Shown here: positions 45,971 through 55,021 of the stretch, piece after piece | How positions within the stretch are numbered: position 1 is the stretch's first letter | Layout of the letters: every line of letters begins with the position of its first letter | From: Musa acuminata AAA Group | Taxonomy: Eukaryota > Streptophyta > Magnoliopsida > Zingiberales > Musaceae | Length of the DNA stretch: 64,000 nt | NCBI RefSeq assembly: GCF_036884655.1 | Contig: NC_088342.1 | Coordinates: forward strand, 34,647,501-34,711,500 | Direction: 5' to 3' | Notes under the pieces: generated by a model | Seen by the model: the letters and a program-made list of their open reading frames with translations, nothing else | What the model was told of the DNA's origin: nothing | Databases searched by the model: none | Program-made: the position numbers and the translations under genes

Positions 45971-46855
45971 CTAGCCTTTCTTGATTTTCTCCTTGTCTTC
46001 GGAGGAGCTCGATTCATCCCACTTTGTGTTCTTCTTCTTTGGCCTCTTCCTTCGTTCAAGTTTATTGTTTATTTTAGATTTTTGTTTAATAAACTTATTA
46101 AGATTTAGTGTTCGAAGTTCAAGTTCATCATTGTCCTCATCACTTGAGTCATCGCTCAAGTGGTATTCATTTGTCCATAGTTCCAAATCCTTCCTGTTCT
46201 TTGGAAGGTGATTTTGTTCATCATGTTCATCATGTGCATTGTGCACCATTTCATATGCCATCAATGAACCAATTAGTTCTTCAAGTGGTAAGTTGTTTAG
46301 GTTTTTAGCTTCTTGTATTGCAGTTACTTTTGAATCCCACTTCTTAGAAAGAGAACGCAAAATCTTGTTTATGAGTTCAAAATCCGAAAAACATTTTCCA
46401 AGAGCTCTTAAACTATTGACGACATCCGTGAAACGGGTGTACATGTCGCCTATAGTCTCGCTTGGTTGCATTCGAAAAAGCTCAAAATCATGCAATAAAA
46501 TGTTAACTTTCGAGTCTTTGACTCTACTAGTTCCCTCGTGCGTGATTTCAAGTGTTCGCCAAATGTCAAAAGTCGTTTCGCACGTAGAAATCCGATTGAA
46601 CTCATTTTTGTCCAAAGCGCAAAATAAGGCATTCATAGCCTTTGCGTTTAAAGAAAAATACTTCTTCTCCAAATCCGACCATTCGTTCATCGGTTTAGAG
46701 GGAAGTTGAAAACCGTTTTCAATGATATTCCATAAATCCAAATTCATAGAAATCAAGAAAACTCTCATTCGAGTTTTCCAATAAGTGTAGTCCAATCCGT
46801 TAAACAACGATGGACGAAAGACCGATAAGCCCTCTTAAAAGCCATGAAGAGCCAT
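45971..46855 (-). pseudogene. gag: gag of A, stopped at codon 7 and at the C-terminus
   Basis: The ATG at 46855 reads MALHGF then TAA (46835-46837), where D has a Gln codon; 9 extra bases precede it. The rest is open in the same phase (FNGLDYTYWKTRMRVFLISM, GDMYTRFTDVVNSLRALGK, then an acidic C-terminus) to a TAG at 45971, where D continues with Glu-Val-Ala. The linker (NKFIKQKSKINNKLERRK) is closer to the J form than that of D, but the CCHC knuckle is also missing. Confidence 0.87.
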
Positions 46856-46891
46856 TTCTCTCGGGTGTAAATCCGAAATGAGAAACACCGG

Positions 46892-46903
46892 GTTCTGATA
46901 CCA
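46892..46903 (-). promoter_or_regulatory. Primer-binding site of A (one change)
   Basis: Minus-strand TGGTATCAGAAC: the penultimate G is A, otherwise as in the other elements. Confidence 0.85.
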
Positions 46904-46905
46904 AT

Positions 46906-48978
46906 TGTTAGGATCAAGAGCACAAAGAGGGGGGGGTGAATTAGTGCAGCGGAAATCTTTCGACGATAAGAAAACGTTCGAACGATAAAAACGATTTCGG
47001 TGTGAAAGCCGATTCTAAGATTACTTTAACTTAAGATCAAGCGAGATGACGTTAAAGTCAATCTATGAAGGCAGTTTGCAGTTATGATGAAAACTAGAAT
47101 ATAAGCGCAAACTGAAATACGACGTTCGTACGAAGAAACTGATTTACGTCTAAATGCTGATTCGTAAATCACTTGATTAGGCGAGATGCAGGTTAAGCAA
47201 GGATATAAAGGCAGTTTGCAATTAAGATAGAAATCAAAACATAAACGCAAACTGAAATATGATGATCGTACGAGAAAACAGATTTACGTCTAAACGCTGA
47301 TTCGGAAAGTGCAAAGCTTAAAACCCGATCGTATATGCACAGAAAGCAGTAAACTTTAGAGGAGGTTTGCTGTAAAGATAATATGCTCAAAGTAAATGCA
47401 AACCGAGATTTAGAGTGGTTCGGTCAATCTTGACCTACTCCACTTTTGGCTTCCTCCACCGACGAGGTCACCGACGTCAACTAGAGGCCTTCCTTCAATA
47501 GGCGAAGGCCAACCACCCTTTTACAGTTTCACTCCTTTTGACGGGCTTAGGAGACTACCCTTACAGAATTTTCTCTCCTCTCTTTACAGCTCAGAACTTG
47601 GAAGAAAAGAGGGAGAACTTTTGGCCTTTAAAATAATTTTGAGCTCTAAAAATCGCAGAACAAGATCAGGATTTCGGTGTTAGTTCTTTGCCCTTTCAGT
47701 GCTGAATGGGTGGGGTATTTATAGGCCCTAACCCAGTTCAAATTTGGAGCTCAAAACTGTCAATTCACGGAATTCAGGGATCAAGCGATTGCACTTCCTG
47801 ACTGGAGCGGTTGCACCGCCTGGCAGATCTCGAAGACTGAGCCTCTGGGCGGTGCCACCTCCTGTCAAGGGCGGTTGCACCTCCTGCCAAAGCTCGAAGA
47901 CCGAGCTCAAGCGGTGCAACCTCCTGACTGAGGCGGTTGCACCGCTTAGCCAGTGCTCGGAGACCGAGCCCAAGCGGTGCCACCTCCTGTTAGGGGAGGT
48001 TGCACTGCCTAGTCTCGATCGGAGACTGAGCCCAAGCGGATCCACCTCCTGGCTGGGGCGGTTGCACCGCCCAGTCTCGCTCGGAGACTTAGCCCAAGCG
48101 GTGCTACCTCCTGGCTTAGGCGGTTGCACCTCCCGCCAGAAATCAGGGTCCGAATGGGTTGATCCATTTGGCCCAATTTGGGTTTTTCAGGGGCCCAATT
48201 GCCCCAAGATTAAGTTAATGGGATCACCTCCCATTTCTAACTTAATCATTGTGCTAACTACAATTTTTCCTAAGACATTTACTGCAACTTGCTCTAGTGC
48301 GTCAATCGCTTCTTCCGGCGAACTTCCGTCGATCATCCGATGAACCCTCGGTGATGCTCCTGCAGACTTCCGGCAAACTCCTGGACTTGCGACGATCCAC
48401 TTGGCGAGTTCCGATGAGCTTCTTTGGCAAGCTCATGGACTTCTCATATTTGTTCCCGCAGAACCTCCGACGACTGTCCGAACTTCCGTCGAACTCTCGA
48501 ACTCTCAACGTGATCATTGTCTTGACTTCGGCGCAACTCTTGCTGCATGTCTTTCTCCTATCGTAGTTAATCCTGCACACTTAAAACAAAACTTCGATCG
48601 AGACAATTAATCCTAAGCAATCAACCAAGTTGTCCGGCATGTCATTGGTCCCTCGATGCTTCGTCCGATCTTTCGGCGCATCGTCCTCTCCTGCATCCTA
48701 TTGCCCAATCGACCAGTTGACTCCGCAACTCCGATATCCTTGGTAGAATACCCGCTCTTCTTGGCCCGATGCTCGAGTCCACGGCCCGAAGCCTTCTGTC
48801 GATACGTCGACCGATCCACCGGCCCGACGTCTAATCTTCTGACATGTTCCTCCGGCACAACATGATTTTCCTGCTTTAATTGTCTAATCCTGATTGAAGC
48901 ATCCTGCGTCACTTAAAACACAGATTAAATCATAAACATATATCAAGTAGTTTCATCATCAAAATACGAGATTCAACA
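46906..48978 (-). repeat. 5' LTR of A (2073 bp)
   Basis: TGTTAGGATCAAGAGCAC to ATTCAACA. TATA box at 47716-47723 (minus). U3 repeats at 47780-48130. It has only short traces of the U5 minisatellite, so A is a subgroup distinct from B, C, D and G. Confidence 0.92.
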
Positions 48979-48983
48979 GACCG

Positions 48984-49184
48984 ATCCCCTCGAAGCGATC
49001 AAGGAGGGCCGATCCCCTCGAAGCGATCAAGGAGGCCGATCCCCTCGAAGCGATCATCCCCTTTCTCTTCTTCTTTTTTACGATAAGACTTTAGGGTCTT
49101 ATCATTTGGTATCAGAGTGATGATAAGACTTTAGGGTTTTATCATTTGGTATCAGAGCCACGATAAGACTTTAGGGTCTTATCA
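48984..49184 (+). repeat. 5' LTR of E, right part
   Basis: Three more 28-bp units, a pyrimidine tract, then three copies of a hairpin (GATAAGAC and GTCTTATC arms) with PBS-like sequence between them. The end at 49184 is set by aligning to the 3' LTR, whose end is fixed by its target duplication. Confidence 0.85.
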
Positions 49185-49309
49185 TTTGGTATCAGAGCCT
49201 ACGATAAGACTTTAGGGTCTTATCATTTGGTATCAGAGCGACGATAAGACCTTTCTCTTCTTCTTTTTTAGGATAAGACTTTAGGGTCTTATCATTTGGT
49301 ATCAGAGCG
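49185..49309 (+). promoter_or_regulatory. Repeated primer-binding sites of E
   Basis: TTTGGTATCAGAGC follows the LTR at 49185 and recurs at 49226 and 49295, each after another GATAAGAC/GTCTTATC hairpin. With the two in the LTR (49105, 49145) there are five tandem hairpin-PBS units. Confidence 0.85.
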
Positions 49310-50687
49310 GCGATCCTCGGCGTTCTCGCTGTAGTTCATCATTAAAAAAAAAAAATTAATTAATTATGAGTGCGAAGCCAGCAGCCACGCACGCTGTTCC
49401 TTCTCAACCAGGAAGGAACATTTGCTTCCCGGCGCCGACCACCCTTGCTTCCCTTCTCCTCCACCACCGGCGCTGCTTCCTGGTCGGCGACCACCGCCGC
49501 CGCTGCTCCCCGGTCAGCGCCTACCGCTGCCGCTGTGCCCCAGCCAGCAACCTTCTCACCTCGCCTCCTCGCTGCCCGCATCTCGCTCGAGCGAGAAGGG
49601 CCGCGGCCGCCGATTCCCAGCCAGCGGACCACCCATCGCCGCTTATTCCGTCGGCGACGCTGCCCTCGCCGCACCGCCATCGCTGGCTTCCCTTGGTTGC
49701 AGTTTCGCCCGTGCGATATGTCGCCGTCGCTGTTTCTATGGTGCGATAGAAACAGAGCAGCCGCCGGTCCCTCTGCTGCCGCAGGCGTCGGTCGCCTCTA
49801 CAGCCGCCGACTCCTCCTTCTCCACCGCTGCCGCTACTTCTCGGTCGTACGATCACTGCCGCACCGCTGTTGCCAGCATCGCCAGCGGCTCCGGCTGTGG
49901 TGAGATAGAAACAGAGCACCCTGTTTCCCATCTCCAGCATCGCAACTTCCCAGCCAGCGACGACGCTCGCTGCCTTTTTCTCCACCGTCGCCGCTGCTTC
50001 TCGATCTCTCTATTACCGTCGCCCGCCTCCTAGCCGCAACCCTCACCGTGCCCCCCCCTTGGGTTGCAGCCGCAGCTGCCGGTTGCCGCAGCCCTCGTTG
50101 CAACGGTTGCAGAAACAGAGCTTCCTCTGTTGCTGCAGCCCCCGTCGATCCCGGCCGCTGCCTCCTTCTCCACCGCCAACGCTGCGCTCCGGCTAGCGAC
50201 CACCACTGCTGCCAGTCACCGCAGCCTTCTCCTCAACTGCTCGTGATCCTTCCGGCCAACTCCTTCGGTGGTGCGACAAAAATAGAGTACGCACCAACAA
50301 AAATAGTGGCACCCTCTGATGCCGCAGCCGCCGATTGTAACCACCGTCGTCGCTCCTGGCCAATGACCAACCCCTTGTTCTGCAGCAGCCACCCTCCAAC
50401 AGCGAACGCAGCAACCGTAGCAAGTACGCTGCCTTGCCTCAACCCCGTTGCTCGGCGATCGCCCCTTGGGTCGCAGCAATTGCAACCACATCAACGCAGT
50501 CGCCTTCCAACCCCGGCGCTCTCACCTCACGCAGCGATAGAAACAGGGCAGCTACTCTTCCTCCAACGCAGCGACTGCAGCACTGCCCTTGGCGTCCACC
50601 TCCTCGGCAACCTCGCATCGACAGTATCGATGCCCTTGACCAACACCAAAAACAGGAGTTGAGATTATAGATTTGCAGTCTTACGCA
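49310..50687 (+). other. GC-rich leader of E
   Basis: About 1.3 kb of CCG/GCC-rich sequence between PBS and gag, open by chance in several frames on both strands. The word GATAGAAACAGAG or a variant recurs at about 49746, 49905, 50107, 50275 and 50540, suggesting old duplications. No protein domain is recognisable. It may be captured host sequence. Confidence 0.6.
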
Positions 50688-51582
50688 ATGGCCACTGATA
50701 ACTCGGTGAAAGAACAAATGGAAGCATTGGAAATCAGAATTGAGAACCGACTGCAAGAAACACTTAATGATTTCAAAAAGAGCCTACTGGAGAGCCTCAG
50801 CAAATTTCAACAAAATGGGGACTCAAGTTCTACGTTGTACAGATCTAAAAATACAGGAAAAGGGCCTCAAGATTGTGACACAAATTACTCACACATGAAG
50901 ATGGAATTTCCGAGATGGAAAGATGGAGATCCGACCAATTGGATCTCTAAGGTAGAAAATTTTTTCCGTTTTCACAAAACCTCAGAAGAATCAAAGGTAG
51001 AAGTGGTCTCAATCCAGCTCGAGGGAGATGCACTCCAATGGTACGATTGGTATGAAACTTTCCACGGAGTTCCTTCGTGGGAGCAGTTTAAAAGAGGGCT
51101 TCTTGTTCGCTTTAGCCCATTCGAATATGATAATGTTGATTGCCAGCTCACCAAAATTCATCAAACTTTTACAGTGTTAGAATATTAGAGTAGGTTTGAA
51201 AGATTATCAAATCAAGCTAGAGATTGGTCGAACCGACAACTTCTGGATACATTTATTGAAGGGCTTATTCTAGAGATCCGGTGTGAAGTTAAGGCTCGTC
51301 AACCCCGTACTATGATAGTTGCGATCTCATTTGCAAATCTATATGAGAAAAAAATTAGCAAGGAAAGATCAGCAAGAGGTTTGTACTATGATGAAAAGTG
51401 GAGTATGGAGCACCGATGTAAACAAGGGCAACTTCTGATGATTGAGCCAATTAGAGAGGAACCGGAAGTAAAAGAGTTGGACTCCGATCATAAAGGTATG
51501 AAAACTGATGAAGATATTGAAGCCATCACACATACAGTGTATGCATTGGCTGGCTACACTAACCCACAAACTATGAAAATCG
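50688..51582 (+). pseudogene. gag: gag of E (Ty3/gypsy type), one stop
   Basis: MATDNSVKEQMEALEIRIEN starts a coiled-coil-like N-terminus. MEFPRWKDGDPTNWISKVEN through DALQWYDWYETFHGVPSWEQ is the retrotransposon Gag domain typical of Ty3/gypsy. A TAG at 51186-51188 interrupts the segment LEY-stop-SRFERLSNQ. The same phase is open to 51582 (ALAGYTNPQTMKI) and, across D, continues into the protease at 60153. No CCHC knuckle is seen between Gag and protease. Confidence 0.88.
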
Positions 51583-52529
51583 TGTTGAATCTCGTATTTT
51601 GATGATGAAACTACTTGATATATGTTTATGATTTAATCTGCGTTTTGAGTGACGCAGGATGCTTTGATCAGGATGAGACAATTAAAGCAGGAAAATCATG
51701 TTGTGCCGGAGGAACATGTCAGAAGATTGGACGTCGGGCCGGTAGATCGGTCGACGTATCGACAGAAGGCTTCGGGCAGTGGACTCGGGCATCGGGCCAA
51801 GAAGAGCGGTTATTGTGCCAAGGATATCGGAGTTGCGGAGTCAACTGGCCGATTGGGCAATAGGCCGCAGGAGAGGACGATGCGCCGAAGAATCAGACGA
51901 AGCGTCGAGGGACCAATGACATGCCGGACAACTTGGTTAATTGCTTAGGATTAATTGTCTCGATCGAAGTTTTGTTTTAATTGTGCAGGATTAACTATGA
52001 TAACGATGAAGACATAAAGCGAAACAAAGTGTCGGAGTCAAGCGCGAAGGATTTGTTGCGAGTACGAGAGTTCGACGGAAGTCCGAAGGTTCATCGGGAA
52101 TGCTACCAGAACTAGCCGAGAATGAGTTGGGAGCTTGCCGAAGGGTTTTTCGGAAGCTCGCCGGAAGGTTCGTTGGGAGTTCGCGGAGCTCGCCGAGAAA
52201 GATCGGAGCTTGCCGAAGAAGCTTGTTGGAACTCGCTAAGAACAAATCGTGAAGTCTAGGAGCTTGCCGGGAGTCCGCAGAATGGTTTCCGAGAGTTCAT
52301 CGGAAGACCGCCGGAAGTTTACCGGAAGCTCGCCAGAAGAAGTCTTGACTTGCGGACTTTGTAATAGCTTAGAAAATGTCTTTAAAATCATAGTTAGCAC
52401 ATTAATTAGGGTTAGGATTAGGTGTTAATCCTATAACCCAAGTATGGGCCAATTAGGCCCAAGTTCGGACTGGTTTGGGCCAAGTTTGGAGCCAAACCAA
52501 GTGAGCTGAAATAGTGAAAGAGGTGGCAC

Positions 52530-52860
52530 CGCCCCAGCCAGGAGGTGGCACCGCCTGGGCTAAGCCTCCCAGCGAGACTGGGCGGTGCAACCTCCCCAGC
52601 CAAGAGGTGGCACCGCCTGAGCTCAGTCTTCGAGCTAGACTGGGCGGTGCAACCTCCCTGACAGAGAGGTGGCACCGCCTGAGCTCAGTCTTCGAGCTAG
52701 ACTGGGCGGTGCAACCTCCCTGACAGAGAGGTGGCACCGCCTGAGCTCAGTCTTTGAGCTAGACTGGGCGGTGCAACCTCCCTGACAGAGAGGTGGCACC
52801 GTCTGAGCTCAGTCTTCGAGCAAGACTGGGCGGTGCAACCTCTCCAGTCAGGAGGTGCAA
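52530..52860 (+). repeat. 62-bp tandem repeats in the U3 of D
   Basis: About five units with GGCACCGCCTGAGCTCAG, a TTCGAGCTAGACT core and GGGCGGTGCAACCTCC. The flanking half-sites GGCACCGCC and GGCGGTGC face each other. They sit just upstream of the TATA box, as enhancer repeats would. Confidence 0.85.
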
Positions 52861-52925
52861 CCGCCTAATCCCGGAATTCTGGGATTTGATCGTTTTGAGC
52901 TCCAAATTTGAACTGGGTTGGGGCC

Positions 52926-52933
52926 TATAAATA
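52926..52933 (+). promoter_or_regulatory. TATA box of D 5' LTR
   Basis: TATAAATA within GGGCCTATAAATACCCC. The pyrimidine-rich transcribed leader (CACACTCG to TCTCCTC) follows. Confidence 0.75.
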
Positions 52934-53454
52934 CCCCACCCATTCAGCACTGAAAGCATAGAACACACACTCGAAATCTTGCTATCTTTCTGTGTTTCTT
53001 AGAGCTCAAAACTACTAGTTCTCCTCTTTCTATTCTTCAAGTTTGAGTTGTAAAGAGAGGAGAGAAAACTTCTGTAAGGGTTGTCTCCTAAGCCCGTCAA
53101 AAGGAGTGAATCTGTAAGAGGGTAGTTGGCCTTCACCTATTGAAGGAAGGCTTCTAGTTGACGTCGGTGACCTCGTCGGTGGAGGAAGCCAAAAGTGGAG
53201 TAGGTCAAGACTGACCGAACCACTCTAAATCTCTGGTTTGCGTTTATTTTGAGCACTTTATCATTACTGCAAACCTCCTACATAGCTACTGCTCTCTACG
53301 CCTTTACAAGTTTCTAAGTGCTGATCTTTCTGAATCTGCATTCAGACGTAAATCGGTGTTTTCATACATTACAGTTTACGTTTACGTTTTGATTCTGCAA
53401 AACTGTCTTCTGCGCTTTTATGAACGAAGTTTCTAAGTTCAGATCCCTTTAAAA

Positions 53455-53920
53455 TTGTGTTTAGACATAAAACTGTGTTTTAGACGTAAACTACTTTTAA
53501 ACGTAAAACTACGTTTAGACGTAAAACTACGTATAGACGCAAACTGCATTTAGACGTAAAACTACGTTTAGACGTAAAACTGCGTTTAGACGCAAACTGC
53601 ATTTAGACGTAAAACTACGTTTAGATGTAAAACTGCGTTTAGACGCAAACTGCACTGCGCTTAGACGCAATATGATTTTAGACGTAAATTGCGCTTAGAC
53701 GCAAACTGTGCTTAGATGCAAACTGTGCTTAGACGCAATCTGAGTTTAGACGTAAACTGCTCTTAGACGCAAACTGCGCTTAAACGCAATCTGAGCTTAG
53801 ACGCAAACTGCATTTAGATGCAAACTGTGCTTAGACGCAATCTGCATTTAGACGCAAACTGCAAACTGCGTAAATTGCGCTTAGACGCAAACTGTGTTTA
53901 GACATAAACTGCACTTAATC
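53455..53920 (+). repeat. U5 minisatellite of D
   Basis: Some 25 units of GTTTAGACGTAAAACTAC or GCTTAGACGCAAACTGC. Array composition differs slightly from the 3' LTR copy (59530-59995). Confidence 0.9.
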
Positions 53921-54058
53921 ATAAGTAATCTTAGAATTGGCTTTTGCATCAAAATAGTTTTTATCGAACGAACGCAGCTTTCGTTTTTAATCGCTGAAAG
54001 ATTTCCGCTGCACTAATTCACCCCCCCCCCCCCTCTTAGTGCTCTCGGTCCTAACAAT

Positions 54059-54070
54059 TGGTATCAGAGC
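54059..54070 (+). promoter_or_regulatory. Primer-binding site of D
   Basis: TGGTATCAGAGC two bases after the 5' LTR. Confidence 0.95.
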
Positions 54071-54106
54071 GGGGTATTTCTCATTTCGGATTTACACCCG
54101 AGAGAA

Positions 54107-55021
54107 ATGGCTCTTCAAGAGGGCTTTTCGGTCTTTCGTCCACCGTTCTTTAACGGATTGGACTACACTTATTGGAAAACTCGAATGAGAGTTTTCTTGA
54201 TTTCTCTAAATCTGGATTTATGGAATATCGTTGAAAACGGTTTTCAACTTCCCTCTAAACCGATGAACGAATGGTCGGATTTAGAGAAGAAGTATTTTTC
54301 TTTAAACGCAAAGGCTATGAACGCCTTATTTTGTGCTTTGGACAAAAATGAGTTCAATCGGGTTTCTTTGTGCGAAACGGCTTTCGATATTAGGCGCGCT
54401 CTTGAAATCACGCACGAGGGAATTAGTAGAGTCAAAGACTCGAAAGTTAATATTTTACTGCATGATTTCGAGCTTTTTCATATGAAACCAAGCGAAACCG
54501 TTGTTGACATGTACACCCGTTTTACGGATGTCGTCAATGGTTTAAAATCACTTGGTAAAAGCTTTTCGGATTTTGAACTCGTTAACAAAGTTTTGCGCTC
54601 ACTTTCTAAAACATGGGATTCAAAAGTAACTGCTATTCAAGAGTCGAAAAACTTGAACCAATTTCCACTTGAAGAACTAATTGGTTCATTGATCACATAT
54701 GAAATGACGTGCAATGCACGTGAAGAACTTGAGAACCACCTTCCAAAGAACAGGAAGGATTTGGGACATAGAACATTTGAAGACCACTCGAGCATAAGCT
54801 CAAGTGATGGTGAACTTAAACTACAAATGAAACAAAAATTAAAAAGTAAAAAGAACGGAACTACTTGCTTTGAACGCAAGAAGAAGAACAAAAATTGGGA
54901 TGAATCGAGCTCCTCTGAAGACAAGGAGAAAATCAACAAAGGCGAGGTGGCAAACTACGCCTTTACGCCTTTCGACGCTGAGGTAATCAAAATTCCTTTA
55001 ATTTACTTTGAAATTACATGA
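54107..55021 (+). CDS. gag: Gag of D, knuckle-less (304 aa)
   Basis: Starts MALQEGFSVFRPPFFNGLDY 37 bp after the PBS. Residues 1-200 are a UBN2-type copia Gag (YWKTRMRVFLIS, NAKAMNALFCALDKNEFNRV, MYTRFTDVVNGLKSLGK, FPLEELIGSL). The tail is charged and Ser-rich (SSISSSDGELKLQMK, KKKNKNWDESSSSEDKEK) and ends NYAFTPFDAEV, aligning with HYALMALEEEV of J, then IKIPLIYFEIT from former non-coding sequence. The CCHC knuckle between CFERK and WDESS is deleted. The frame is complete. I infer it can form particles, perhaps mixed with a full Gag that supplies RNA binding; no enzyme is encoded. Confidence 0.92.
   Translation: MALQEGFSVFRPPFFNGLDYTYWKTRMRVFLISLNLDLWNIVENGFQLPSKPMNEWSDLEKKYFSLNAKAMNALFCALDKNEFNRVSLCETAFDIRRALEITHEGISRVKDSKVNILLHDFELFHMKPSETVVDMYTRFTDVVNGLKSLGKSFSDFELVNKVLRSLSKTWDSKVTAIQESKNLNQFPLEELIGSLITYEMTCNAREELENHLPKNRKDLGHRTFEDHSSISSSDGELKLQMKQKLKSKKNGTTCFERKKKNKNWDESSSSEDKEKINKGEVANYAFTPFDAEVIKIPLIYFEIT

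Larger units (their letters stand above)
30101..48978 (-). mobile_element. Sirevirus A, gag-only beta group (TSD GACCG)
   Basis: Bounded by GACCG (30096-30100 and 48979-48983). LTRs 30101-32164 (2064 bp) and 46906-48978 (2073 bp). Internal parts 32165-33032 and 44158-46905 are separated by B. It encodes only a broken gag (46855-45971). The LTRs differ at many sites and the left one ends CAATA, so A is older than S1 and D. Confidence 0.93.
51583..54056 (+). repeat. 5' LTR of D (2474 bp)
   Basis: TGTTGAATCTCG to GGTCCTAACA. Distal U3 block (51600-51990), U3 62-bp repeats (52530-52860), TATA, R, U5 minisatellite (53455-53920), then a run of 13 C before CTCTTAGTGC. The 3' LTR lacks a 14-bp stretch of the distal block (near 51779) lying between GGGC repeats. 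Confidence 0.95.

Noticed and set aside
45981..46709. Long ORFs antisense to gag (also 4492-4728, 38672-38974, 54637-54939)
   Set aside because: They are shadows of gag on the opposite strand, recurring wherever gag is conserved.
49082..49294. Repeated TTTAGGG, the plant telomere word
   Set aside because: It occurs once per 40-bp hairpin unit and never in tandem, so it is the hairpin loop, not telomere sequence.
49366..50662. Several overlapping ORFs up to 204 codons, GC-rich, on both strands
   Set aside because: They arise because stop codons are rare in CCG/GCC-rich sequence; no domain, and competing frames are equally open.
54980..54990. GAG-GTAATC at the gag deletion point as a splice donor explaining the short gag
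   Set aside because: If a spliced RNA had been copied, the GT would be gone; it is retained, so splicing does not explain the deletion.
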